The notes: generated from the sequence alone by a model not told the origin. A stretch of DNA of 16,330 nt from an uncultured Roseburia sp. (GCA_934292805.1 CAKQXQ010000047.1:1-16330), one strand, 5' to 3'; shown: positions 7,476 through 15,073, counted from the first letter of the stretch. Made by a program: numbers and translations.

Positions 7476-7505
7476 TTTACAGGAAATATGTTAGCTTAGT
7501 TATAG
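7476..7505 (+). promoter_or_regulatory. Predicted promoter of the second LacI gene
   Basis: TTTACA (7476-7481), an 18-base spacer and TTATAG (7500-7505). Initiation would be near 7512, with the ribosome-binding site AAGGTGG at 7531-7537. Moderate matches only. Confidence 0.4.
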
Positions 7506-7540
7506 TAGTGAAATAAGAAGAAAAAGCACAAAGGTGGATT

Positions 7541-8539
7541 ATGAAGGAAAAGAAAGTTACAATTCGGGAAGTGGCGGAACTGGCAGGAGTATCGATCAGT
7601 TCTGTATCAAGATATCTGGCGGATCCAAAAAGTATCCAGCCGCTTGCAGCGTACAACATTAAAAATGCCATCAATGAACTGCAGTATGAACCGAATATGT
7701 TTGCAAGAAATTTGAAAAGAGGACAGACGCAGATCGTCGGTCTTATTGTTCCGCATATGGAATATTTTTTCGGAAAAATATGCCATGTGGTAAGTGACTA
7801 TTTTTTTGAAAGAAAATATATTACTTATATCTGTGAAAGCGACAGTGAACGGGAAAAAGAGCTGTTCTATGTACAGGAGCTTCTGAACCAGAGAGCAGCA
7901 GGGATCATAATTGCACCGAGCGGACAGAATACACCATATCTGCAGAGTGTGGCAAAGAATTATAAAAATATGATCGCAATCGACAGACAGGAGGATATCG
8001 GCTGCGATATGGTTCTGGAAAATCACAGGGACAATGCATATCATCTTATTTCATGGCTTCTGAAAAATAAGCCATGCAGCCGTATCATGATGCTCTTTGG
8101 CTGGAGCGACAGTTTTAATACACGTATGTGTCTTGCCGGGGCAAATCAGGCACTGGAAGAAGCCGGGCGTGATGGAAGCCGCGTGATCAAAATATTTACT
8201 GCGAGAAAAATCGAAGTAGTGATGGATGCTTTAAAACAGTTAAACAGTGTGTTAAAAGAGGGGGAGAGACCGGTCATCATCGGGTTTGGAACGGATATTG
8301 TGGAATATATTGCCATGGGAATCCATCAGCTGCATCCGGAGTGGATCGGAAATGTGGATATCGCAGGGTTTGCAATGGGAGGAACGAAGGAAAAACTAGG
8401 AATGGACTGTTCACTTGTCGTTAAGAATCCGGAAACAGTAGCGATTTGTGCAGCAGAGCTTTTGAGCCAGAAGATCATGGGAGAGAAAGAAGAAAAAGAA
8501 CCTAAGAAATATGACGTGAAAGTAAAATATGAGTTTTAA
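7541..8539 (+). CDS. LacI/GalR-family transcriptional regulator, upstream of the sulfatase operon
   Basis: A repressor of 332 residues. The helix-turn-helix is VTIREVAELAGVSISSVSRY, followed by an unusual stretch LADPKSIQPLAAYNIKNAI in place of the common VLNxxxxVSxxTRxRV, and a hinge helix LQYEPNMFARNLKRG. The effector domain begins at QIVGLIVPHMEYFFGKICHVV and includes RAAGIIIAPSG, MIAIDRQED, and a C-terminal region with IAGFAMGG and SLVVKNPETVAICAAELL. It ends in a charged tail (KIMGEKEEKEPKKYDVK). It is transcribed toward the tctCBA/sulfatase operon and is the natural local regulator of it. The two imperfect palindromes around the tctC promoter are candidate targets. The effector is unknown. 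Family call is secure. Confidence 0.94.
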   Translation: MKEKKVTIREVAELAGVSISSVSRYLADPKSIQPLAAYNIKNAINELQYEPNMFARNLKRGQTQIVGLIVPHMEYFFGKICHVVSDYFFERKYITYICESDSEREKELFYVQELLNQRAAGIIIAPSGQNTPYLQSVAKNYKNMIAIDRQEDIGCDMVLENHRDNAYHLISWLLKNKPCSRIMMLFGWSDSFNTRMCLAGANQALEEAGRDGSRVIKIFTARKIEVVMDALKQLNSVLKEGERPVIIGFGTDIVEYIAMGIHQLHPEWIGNVDIAGFAMGGTKEKLGMDCSLVVKNPETVAICAAELLSQKIMGEKEEKEPKKYDVKVKYEF

Positions 8540-8562
8540 AGAGTGGATATGAAAAGGATGAA

Positions 8563-8615
8563 AAAGACAGTGCCGGCAAAAGAAGAAAATGTCTGGGTAC
8601 TGTCTTTCATTTTAC
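8563..8615 (+). terminator. Probable intrinsic terminator after the second LacI gene
   Basis: AAAGACAGTGCC (8563-8574) pairs with 8596-8607 with one G-U over 12 positions, with a 21-base loop. A T-rich tail (TCTTTCATTTT) follows. It separates the regulator from the transporter operon. Confidence 0.75.
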
Positions 8616-8620
8616 TTGTT

Positions 8621-8640
8621 TACTGAAAACGGTTTCAGTA
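8621..8640. promoter_or_regulatory. CcpA/LacI-type operator candidate upstream of tctC (cre-like site 1)
   Basis: TGAAAACGGTTTCA (8624-8637) fits the cre consensus TGWAANCGNTNWCA at every position. It extends to a 20-base imperfect palindrome flanked by TAC and GTA. It may bind CcpA for carbon repression or the adjacent LacI regulator. It lies about 97 bases upstream of the predicted -35. Confidence 0.6.
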
Positions 8641-8733
8641 AAAAACAAAATGAATGAATGGTAAAAATACACAAAAACAGCTGTAATATAATGTGAATAA
8701 GTACCGATTTTACTATAAAAACAAAAGAATACA

Positions 8734-8762
8734 TTGACTAAAAGACGTGAAAGTGTTAATTT
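8734..8762 (+). promoter_or_regulatory. Predicted promoter of the tctCBA-DUF3604-sulfatase operon
   Basis: TTGACT (8734-8739), a 17-base spacer and TAATTT (8757-8762). Initiation would be near 8769, with the second palindrome lying just downstream of it. Confidence 0.55.
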
Positions 8763-8779
8763 CTAGGTACAGAGACAAC

Positions 8780-8793
8780 TGAAAACATTTTCA
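8780..8793. promoter_or_regulatory. LacI/CcpA-like palindrome in the tctC leader (cre-like site 2)
   Basis: TGAAAACATTTTCA is identical to the upstream site in its first seven bases but has a central CA instead of CG. It falls at about +11 to +24 of the predicted transcript and stops 2 bases before the AAAGGAGG ribosome-binding site of tctC, so a bound protein would block elongation or initiation. Its centre is 156 bases from that of the upstream site. Confidence 0.5.
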
Positions 8794-8810
8794 CTAAAGG
8801 AGGAAAAGTG

Positions 8811-9878
8811 ATGAAGAAAAAGGTATTGGCACTTATTATGGCGGGAACAATGGCTCTTTCCATGGCAGCATGTGGAAACACACAGAGTCAGGATACACCA
8901 AAGGAGCCTGAGAAGCAGGAAACAGTTCAGACAGAAGGCACAGAAGAGGGCGGAGCAACAGACGTATCCGGAATCACAGCAGATTCTTTTAAACCTTCCA
9001 AGGACTTTAATGTACGTGTTCCATTTGCAGCAGGTGGTTCTGCAGATACGATCGCAAGAATTATCGGACAGGGATTACAGGAGACTTATGGTAAAACAGT
9101 TATCGTAAATAACCTGACAGGAGCGAACGGAGCAATCGCAGCAGCAGATCTTGACAGTGCAAAATCTGATGCAACAGAATTAATGGTTGGTGGTATTGCA
9201 ATGTTCACACTGGCACCATTATTCAATAAAGATATTAACCTTAGCATTGATGATTATCAGTTTGTCAGCGGACTCGTATTAGAAGACCAGCTTTTATATG
9301 TAAGCCCTTCTAACAGCGGAATTGAAGACTGGGATGGTCTTGTGAAATATGCAGCTGATAACCGTATCGTATATGGAAGTAATGCACCGGGTGGAGCAAC
9401 TCATCTTCTTGCAACGATGTTATTTGGTGAAGCAGGGTTAGATGCAGAAGCAGTTACCTCTGACGGAAGTGGAAAAGATTTACTTGCAGTAGCAAGTGGT
9501 AACGTTGTATGTGCAATTGCTCCGGCATCAGTAGGTGCCCAGTATGTAGAAGACGGAAGCCTTGTTCCAATCGCAGTGTTCTCAGAAGAAAACTACACAG
9601 GATATGAAGGATATGATGTTCCTACAGTTCAGTCCCTGGGATATGACATCGTATTCCGTACATGCAACTTCGTTATGACAAAAGCAGATGTTGCTCCGGA
9701 AGATGTAGCAGCAATCCATCAGGCAATCTTAGATTACAGCGAGACAGAAGAATTCAAAGAACTTGCTAAAAATGCAAATTATACACCATATCTTGAAGAT
9801 GGCGAGACAGTAAAACAGATTATTCTGGATACAGCTGATATGTGTAAGAAAGCTTACGATAAATATTACGCACAGTAA
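8811..9878 (+). CDS. tctC: Tripartite tricarboxylate transporter substrate-binding lipoprotein (TctC/Bug family)
   Basis: The extracytoplasmic receptor of a tripartite tricarboxylate transporter. It is a lipoprotein: MKKKVLALIM, a short hydrophobic stretch, and the lipobox LSMAAC with the lipidated Cys21, followed by a Gln/Glu/Thr-rich linker. The Bug/TctC fold is clear from VRVPFAAGGSADTIARIIGQGL, a turn VIVNNLTGANGAIAAADL, IVYGSNAPGGATHLLATML, and late PTVQSLGYDIVFRT. Bug proteins typically bind small carboxylates between the two lobes through the AGG and PGG loops. ATG 8811 is chosen over the GTG at 8808 because AAAGGAGG (8796-8803) is spaced 7 bases from it. It is the first gene of the operon. 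An intrinsic terminator follows, consistent with higher expression than the membrane genes. The substrate is not known. Confidence 0.94.
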   Translation: MKKKVLALIMAGTMALSMAACGNTQSQDTPKEPEKQETVQTEGTEEGGATDVSGITADSFKPSKDFNVRVPFAAGGSADTIARIIGQGLQETYGKTVIVNNLTGANGAIAAADLDSAKSDATELMVGGIAMFTLAPLFNKDINLSIDDYQFVSGLVLEDQLLYVSPSNSGIEDWDGLVKYAADNRIVYGSNAPGGATHLLATMLFGEAGLDAEAVTSDGSGKDLLAVASGNVVCAIAPASVGAQYVEDGSLVPIAVFSEENYTGYEGYDVPTVQSLGYDIVFRTCNFVMTKADVAPEDVAAIHQAILDYSETEEFKELAKNANYTPYLEDGETVKQIILDTADMCKKAYDKYYAQ

Positions 9879-9885
9879 AAAGACG

Positions 9886-9920
9886 ATCCGTGCTGCCTTA
9901 TGACAGCACGGATTATTTTT
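9886..9920 (+). terminator. Intercistronic terminator/attenuator between tctC and tctB
   Basis: A perfect 10-base-pair stem (ATCCGTGCTG, 9886-9895, with 9904-9913) has an 8-base loop and is followed by TATTTTTT. It lies in the 60-base gap. It should stop part of the transcripts and leave more tctC than tctBA mRNA, and it could also protect the tctC 3' end. Confidence 0.85.
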
Positions 9921-9938
9921 TGAAAGAAGGAATGAAAT

Positions 9939-10382
9939 ATGGAGATAAAGTATAAATCTAATTTGGTGGCAGGAATTGTCAGTATTGTTCTCGGAATTAT
10001 ATGCATAGTTCTCGTGCCGCTTCAGATCGCAGAAGATTATTCAGCAACTTATGGTATCACATCAAGAACAATTCCTTGTGCAATCGGCGTTTTATGGATT
10101 GTATGCGGAGTGGTTTTGTTGATCCAGAGTTTGATATTGAAAAAAGACACAGTGAAAACACTGATCGTAGGAAAAGAATTAAAAGCATTGGCATATATGG
10201 GCATGCTGCTTATTTATTCCATTCTGTTCAAAAGAAGTTTCCTGATTTCTACGATTTTACTTGGTGTGGCAACACTGGCAATGACAGGATCTAAGAAAAA
10301 ACTGTATTATGTGATCGTAATTGCAATGGTTGTAGTGTTATACCTTCTTTTTGCAAAAGTATTACATATTCAATTGCCATAG
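9939..10382 (+). CDS. tctB: Tripartite tricarboxylate transporter small membrane subunit (TctB)
   Basis: The small integral membrane subunit of the transporter, 147 residues with four predicted helices: about 9-30 (LVAGIVSIVLGIICIVLV), 44-64 (RTIPCAIGVLWIVCGVVLLI), 84-112 (ALAYMGMLLIYSILFKRS ... LGVATLA) and 122-143 (LYYVIVIAMVVVLYLLFA). Length and topology match TctB, a poorly conserved family recognised mostly by context. It lies between tctC and tctA and is separated from tctA by 15 bases. The ribosome-binding site is AGAAGG at 9925-9930. Its contribution to transport is as partner of TctA; the mechanism is not readable here. Confidence 0.88.
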   Translation: MEIKYKSNLVAGIVSIVLGIICIVLVPLQIAEDYSATYGITSRTIPCAIGVLWIVCGVVLLIQSLILKKDTVKTLIVGKELKALAYMGMLLIYSILFKRSFLISTILLGVATLAMTGSKKKLYYVIVIAMVVVLYLLFAKVLHIQLP

Positions 10383-10397
10383 TAACAGGAGGAGTTT

Positions 10398-11915
10398 ATG
10401 GGACAGGTTATATCAGAAGCATTGATGAATCTTTTGTCAGTGCAGAATTTAATATTTGTTAATGTTGGTATTTTTATTGGAATTATTTTCGGTGCGATTC
10501 CGGGAATGAATGGAAACCTTGCAATCACGGTATTGCTTCCGTTTACATTCCAGATGGATACCGTACCGGCATTGTTAATGCTTACAGCCATTTTCTTTGG
10601 AGCGAACTTTGGCGGTTCTATCAGTTCAATTCTGATCAATACACCTGGTACGAATGCAGCAGCAGCGACACTGATCGATGGTTATCCGATGTGTAAGAAA
10701 GGGCAGCCGAGAAGAGCATTAGATATGGCACTGACAGCATCAACATTCGGAGGATTGGTCAGTGCATTATGTCTTCTGTTTTTTGCACCACAGATCAGTA
10801 AGGTTGCTATGAAATTCAGCTCTCCGGAGTATTTTGCACTTGCAATTTTCGGACTTTCTGTTATTGCTTCTGTAAGTGGAAAGAGCCTTGTGAAAGGTCT
10901 CATCAGTGGAGGACTTGGAATTTTATTAGCAACAGTCGGTATTGATTCGGTCAGTGGTGTTACCAGATTTACCTTTGGTAATATCAGATTATATAACGGA
11001 ATCAAGATGCTTGCAGTTTTACTCGGAGTATATGCGATCGCACAGATGATCGGACGTATTAATAAAACAGAAGCAGCTGTCGTATCAAATTTGAAAGCAG
11101 CAGATAAAGATGACCATATAACAAAAGAAGATGTGAAAAAAACATTGCCGATTATGGCAAAATCTTCCCTGATCGGAGCATTTATCGGAGCAATTCCTGG
11201 TACCGGCGGAGCAATCGCATCTTTTATTGCCTATAATGAGGCGAAGAGAAAAGCAAAACCGGACGAAAAGTTTGGAGAAGGTGAGATCAAAGGTATTGCG
11301 GCACCGGAATCAGCCAACAATGGTGCAACAGCAGCAACCTTAATTCCGTTACTTACACTTGGTATTCCTGGAGACGTTGTAGCAGCAACTTTATTAGGTG
11401 CATTTACAATGCATGGACTTGTCGTAGGGCCGAAGCTTTTCGAGACATCCGGACCGGTTGTATATGCGGTTCTGATCGGATGTGTGATCGCACAGCTTAT
11501 TATGTTCTTCCAGGGAAAATATTTACTGGGACTTTTTGTTAAGATCACACACATTCCACAGGAACTTTTGACAGCGTTATTAGTTGTTATCTGCTGTGCA
11601 GGAGCATTCGCGATCGGAAGCTCTGAAATGGATGTATATGTGATGTTACTGTTTGGAGCAATTGCATACTTTATGCAGAAGCTGGATTTCCCATCTGTAC
11701 CAATCGTTCTTGGAATGGTACTTGGACCGATCGCAGAATCCAATCTGCGTAATGCATTAGTAATGTCAAGCGGCTCCTGGACAATTTTTGTAAAGAGACC
11801 TATCTGTCTTGCATTTATTATCTTAACGTTTGTGCTCATCGTTCTTTTGAAAAAAGGGGATGCAAAGCAGAGAAAAGCTACAGACAAATATATGAAAGGC
11901 GAACAGGAAGAATAA
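10398..11915 (+). CDS. tctA: Tripartite tricarboxylate transporter large permease subunit (TctA)
   Basis: The large permease, 505 residues with about a dozen hydrophobic segments, the usual TctA length. Family motifs are seen in both halves: IFGAIPGMNGNLAITVLLPFT near 30-50, FFGANFGGSISSILINTPGT near 75-95, FIGAIPGTGGAIASFIAYNEAKR near 260-280 and GIAAPESANNGATAATLIPLL near 300-320. The paired PGxxG motifs are the hallmark of the family. The C-terminus is a basic tail, KKGDAKQRKATDKYMKG. The start has AGGAGGAG immediately upstream (10387-10394). It uses an ion gradient, not ATP, in characterised homologues. The next gene begins one base after its stop, so translation is probably coupled. Confidence 0.95.
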   Translation: MGQVISEALMNLLSVQNLIFVNVGIFIGIIFGAIPGMNGNLAITVLLPFTFQMDTVPALLMLTAIFFGANFGGSISSILINTPGTNAAAATLIDGYPMCKKGQPRRALDMALTASTFGGLVSALCLLFFAPQISKVAMKFSSPEYFALAIFGLSVIASVSGKSLVKGLISGGLGILLATVGIDSVSGVTRFTFGNIRLYNGIKMLAVLLGVYAIAQMIGRINKTEAAVVSNLKAADKDDHITKEDVKKTLPIMAKSSLIGAFIGAIPGTGGAIASFIAYNEAKRKAKPDEKFGEGEIKGIAAPESANNGATAATLIPLLTLGIPGDVVAATLLGAFTMHGLVVGPKLFETSGPVVYAVLIGCVIAQLIMFFQGKYLLGLFVKITHIPQELLTALLVVICCAGAFAIGSSEMDVYVMLLFGAIAYFMQKLDFPSVPIVLGMVLGPIAESNLRNALVMSSGSWTIFVKRPICLAFIILTFVLIVLLKKGDAKQRKATDKYMKGEQEE

Positions 11916-11916
11916 A

Positions 11917-13446
11917 ATGAAGAAATTATGGACAGATTTACACAGCAATATCCATCATAATCAGATGGATGAACTGGATAAATGGACAGAACATGCAAAA
12001 GAAGTATTGGATTTCTGGCCGATCGCATATTATCCGTTCCAGATGATCAAAACAGAGTCGGGAGCAGGGCTCGAAGACTTATGTCCGGAAGAAGAGATTA
12101 AGAAAGACTGGGAGATCGTCCGCAGGAAAGTAAAAGAAGAAAATGAAAGCGGATATCCGATGTTTATGGGATATGAGTGGCAGGGCTGTGGTTTTGACGG
12201 TGATCACAATGTATTTTTCCTTGATAATGAACAGGATATGAAACATCCGATGCGTTATCAGGAATTAAGAGATGACTATAAAGATACAGAAGCGATCGGA
12301 ATTCCACACCATGTAGCATATCAACTGGGAAGCCGCGGCAAGAACTGGGCAACACATGATGAGAATTTCTCCCCATTTGCAGAAATTTATTCCAGCCATG
12401 GATGCAGTGAAAATGATACAGGCGGAATGGATATGGAACGTCATCTGCATATGGGACCAAGAACCGGTGAAACCTGCTATGAAAGAGGTTTGGAAGCTGG
12501 TCTTCATGTGGGATGTATTGCATCCGGAGATAACCATAATGTACCGGCAGCATGTGACCATGGAACGATGTGTGTGCTTGCAGAGGATGCTTCCAAAGAG
12601 GCAATCTGGGCAGGCATGAAAGCAAGACATGTTTACGGTGTGAGCAGAAGCAGAATGGAGATTGATTTTACAGCTGATGATAAAATGATGGGGGACGTGA
12701 TCACTCCTGGAAAACACAATATGAAGATTTCTATCTGTGCAGCGGATGCAATTGACAGGGTGGAATTATTAAAGAACAATGTCCTCGAAGAAATGATCGT
12801 TCATTCCGGAAGCTGGGAAAATAAAAAATTTGCAGATGATGAAGTGATCCGTGTGAAATTTACGGTAGAGTTCGGATGGGGACCGAACCCAAGATTTTAT
12901 AAAGATATGCTTGTAAAAGAATGGGATGGTTCTTTGAATGTGGAAGGAAAGCTTTTATCCATTGATAAAGAATGGAACAGTTATGGACAGAAACTTTACG
13001 ATGTGACGGATGACAGCTGCAAATTCCATATGACAACTTATATGTCAACAACAACCGGACATTGGATGGGACCAAGTACTGTAGTAAAAGAAGGATTTGT
13101 TTTTGAAGTAGAAGGAACACCAGACAGTGATGTCTGCCTGAAAGTAGATAATTATGAATATCACTTCACAATCCGTGAACTGATGAAGACTTCACGTATC
13201 AAAGCTCAGTATCAGGAAAGCATCGATCTTGCAAACAGAGTTTATGGCAAAGTCGATCACTACAGAGATGATTTTTACTGGCATAATGCATATAAGACAA
13301 GAATCCGCCAGGCTGTTCCGCAGGATGCTTATGTACTGAATTATGAGAAAGAAATCGACATGGAAGCCGGAGCGAATTATAGACTCAGAGTATGGCTGAA
13401 AAATGGCGATGTGGCCTGGGTATCACCAATTTTTGTAGAGAAATAA
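11917..13446 (+). CDS. DUF3604 / PHP-like putative metallohydrolase
   Basis: A protein of 509 residues with no signal peptide or membrane segment, so cytosolic. It resembles the DUF3604 family, which has a PHP-like metal-binding fold: TDLHSN (Asp7, His9) at the start, GYEW (Glu87), GDHNVFF (Asp95, His97), GIPHHVAY (His131, His132), FAEIYSSHGCSEND (Glu156, His161) and ASGDNHNVP (Asp205, His207). These acidic and His positions could bind two or three metals for hydrolysis. After residue 245 a beta-rich C-terminal part of unclear role follows. It is somewhat short for the family, and its reaction is not established. The one-base gap to tctA and the sulfatase after it imply it handles the imported compound. 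What bond it breaks is unknown; a phosphoester, ester or amide is only a guess. Confidence 0.82.
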   Translation: MKKLWTDLHSNIHHNQMDELDKWTEHAKEVLDFWPIAYYPFQMIKTESGAGLEDLCPEEEIKKDWEIVRRKVKEENESGYPMFMGYEWQGCGFDGDHNVFFLDNEQDMKHPMRYQELRDDYKDTEAIGIPHHVAYQLGSRGKNWATHDENFSPFAEIYSSHGCSENDTGGMDMERHLHMGPRTGETCYERGLEAGLHVGCIASGDNHNVPAACDHGTMCVLAEDASKEAIWAGMKARHVYGVSRSRMEIDFTADDKMMGDVITPGKHNMKISICAADAIDRVELLKNNVLEEMIVHSGSWENKKFADDEVIRVKFTVEFGWGPNPRFYKDMLVKEWDGSLNVEGKLLSIDKEWNSYGQKLYDVTDDSCKFHMTTYMSTTTGHWMGPSTVVKEGFVFEVEGTPDSDVCLKVDNYEYHFTIRELMKTSRIKAQYQESIDLANRVYGKVDHYRDDFYWHNAYKTRIRQAVPQDAYVLNYEKEIDMEAGANYRLRVWLKNGDVAWVSPIFVEK

Positions 13447-13525
13447 AAAGTAAATATAAATTCATATAAAAGGATTTGTTCCGTAAGGCAGCGTTGTTTT
13501 AGATTGGAAAGAATGGGGGAATAAG

Positions 13526-14923
13526 ATGAACGTTTTATATTTGAATACACATGATATCGGAAGGTATTTACAGACCTATGGATATCCGGTACATACACCG
13601 AATCTTCTGAGATTATCGAGAGAGGGAATGGCATTTACACAGATGTACTGTGCGAGCCCGACCTGTTCACCGAGCAGAGGTGCTATGTTAACCGGTCAGT
13701 ATCCGCATAACAATGGTCTGATCGGATTGTCCCACAGGGGCTTTCGGATCAATGGGGAACATCATCTTGCCAATTACATGAAACAACATGGCTACGAGAC
13801 AGTTTTATCCGGCGTGCAGCATGAGATCAAGCTGCATGAAGAAGAAGCACTCGGATATGAAAGATGTCTGAATCCAAAGGAGTATTACAGAAATGACCTG
13901 CCACAATGCGAATTGTATACATGGCAGGATGAGATGGCGGCAGAAAATGCAGTCAATTATCTGAAAAACAGGGGAAAGGATGAAAAGCCATTTTTCCTTG
14001 CGGTTGGTTTTGGATGCACCCACCGTGAGTATCCGCATGTGCCGGATGAATACGAAACAGACTATGTACAGGTACCAAAGGCATTACCAAACTTACCGGA
14101 TGTCAGAAAAGATATGGCAGGTATGCAGATCGCAGTTGATACAGTAGACAGACTATGCGGAAAAATACTGGATGCCTTAAAAGAAACCGGGGAATATGAG
14201 AACACATTGATCTTCTTTACCACAGATCACGGATTGCCATTTCCTATGATGAAATGCAATCTGTATGACGATGGAACAGGTGTATCTTTTATCATTCGTT
14301 ATCCGGGTATGCCGAAGGTGCATTGCGTCAGTGATGCGTTGCTGTCACAGGTAGATGTATTCCCGACACTGTGCGATATTTTGAATATGGAAAAACCAAA
14401 CTGGCTTTCCGGCAGTTCTTTTCTGCCAGTGATAACAGGTGAAGAGGAAGAAATCCGTGAGGCAGTTTATGCAGAGATTAATTATCATGTTGCATACGAG
14501 CCGGTCAGATCTGTCAGAACGAAGAAAAATAAATATATTGTACGATGGGAGAATGGTTACGATAAAGTTCCGCCTACCCATATTGATGACAGTCTGTCAA
14601 AAGAAGTATTCCATGAAAACGGATATTTTGAGAAGAAACTTGTGAAAGAAGAACTGTATGATCTTATGCTTGATCCACAGGAACGGGATAATCTGATCGG
14701 GGAAGAAGAGGATCAGTCTGTGAAGGAAGAAATGCGACAGCTTCTTGAGACATGGCAGAAAAAGACAGGTGATCCGCTTCTTACAGAGCAGAAGATATGT
14801 CTGCCGGAAGGTGCGATCTGCTGTACAACGGATTCTTACAGTACAAAGACCCAGGTGATCCTCCCGGAATGCAGAAAGTATCTGGAAGGGCTTAGGGGAA
14901 TACTGCAGAATCATATTAAATAA
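13526..14923 (+). CDS. Cytosolic Cys-type sulfatase (S1 family, N-sulfoglucosamine sulfohydrolase-like)
   Basis: Predicted to hydrolyse a sulfate ester or sulfamate. The sulfatase signature is intact: Cys47 in CSPSRGAMLTG, the Cys to be converted to formylglycine, with Pro49 and Arg51. Other active-site elements are NTHD (Asp10), GVQHE (His99), CTHREYPH (His166), TTDHG (Asp234, His235, the metal pair) and KCNLYDDG (Lys243). YPHNNGLIGLSHRGF matches the SGSH-like subgroup as I know it. The second metal Asp of the usual DD is a His here (His9). There is no signal peptide, so it acts in the cytoplasm. In anaerobes the Cys is oxidised by the radical-SAM maturase anSME; no such gene is visible here. 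Start ATG follows a GGGGGA-type site. It is the last gene of the tct operon and ends before a strong terminator. Confidence 0.93.
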   Translation: MNVLYLNTHDIGRYLQTYGYPVHTPNLLRLSREGMAFTQMYCASPTCSPSRGAMLTGQYPHNNGLIGLSHRGFRINGEHHLANYMKQHGYETVLSGVQHEIKLHEEEALGYERCLNPKEYYRNDLPQCELYTWQDEMAAENAVNYLKNRGKDEKPFFLAVGFGCTHREYPHVPDEYETDYVQVPKALPNLPDVRKDMAGMQIAVDTVDRLCGKILDALKETGEYENTLIFFTTDHGLPFPMMKCNLYDDGTGVSFIIRYPGMPKVHCVSDALLSQVDVFPTLCDILNMEKPNWLSGSSFLPVITGEEEEIREAVYAEINYHVAYEPVRSVRTKKNKYIVRWENGYDKVPPTHIDDSLSKEVFHENGYFEKKLVKEELYDLMLDPQERDNLIGEEEDQSVKEEMRQLLETWQKKTGDPLLTEQKICLPEGAICCTTDSYSTKTQVILPECRKYLEGLRGILQNHIK

Positions 14924-14929
14924 ATTACA

Positions 14930-14939
14930 CAAACGTTTG
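14930..14939. promoter_or_regulatory. LacI-type operator candidate (CAAACGTTTG core, site 3)
   Basis: Same core as the sites at 5077-5086 and 7445-7454, in context TTACACAAACGTTTG, which is 15 bases identical to site 1. It lies 6 bases after the sulfatase stop and about 165 bases upstream of the ABC-transporter promoter. Random occurrence of 15 identical bases twice in 16 kb is improbable. Confidence 0.6.
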
Positions 14940-15030
14940 CCACTTTATAAATTCAACGTTTTAAAGAATTGAAAGATTAGAACCGGGTTGACAAAACATA
15001 ACGATTTATGTTACCGTCTTTTCAGACAAA

Positions 15031-15068
15031 GGCGTCTGGCAGGTGTTCTGCCAGGCGCTTTTCTTTTT
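15031..15068 (+). terminator. Intrinsic terminator after the sulfatase gene
   Basis: An 11-base-pair stem, 15032-15042 (GCGTCTGGCAG) with 15048-15058 and one G-U, has a 5-base loop and is followed by TTTTCTTTTT. It ends the tctCBA-sulfatase operon about 110 bases after the last stop. Alternatively it attenuates reading into the ABC genes. Confidence 0.9.
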
Positions 15069-15073
15069 GAAAA

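Noticed and set aside
8808..8810. GTG as start codon of tctC
   Set aside because: The next codon is ATG with the better spacing from AAAGGAGG, giving a standard lipoprotein signal MKKKVLALIM.
11231..12028. Open frame of 265 codons on the minus strand
   Set aside because: It lies opposite tctA and the start of the DUF3604 gene, both with clear family motifs; its translation is rich in Ser/Pro/Thr with no recognisable domain, as expected of an antisense shadow.
13477..13505. Internal promoter before the sulfatase gene
   Set aside because: TTGTTC and TTAGAT at 17-base spacing match the consensus at only about half the positions.
14988..15016. Promoter with consensus TTGACA before the sulfatase terminator
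   Set aside because: The -35 is perfect, but the position 17 bases on reads TTACCG and no nearby hexamer makes a usable -10.
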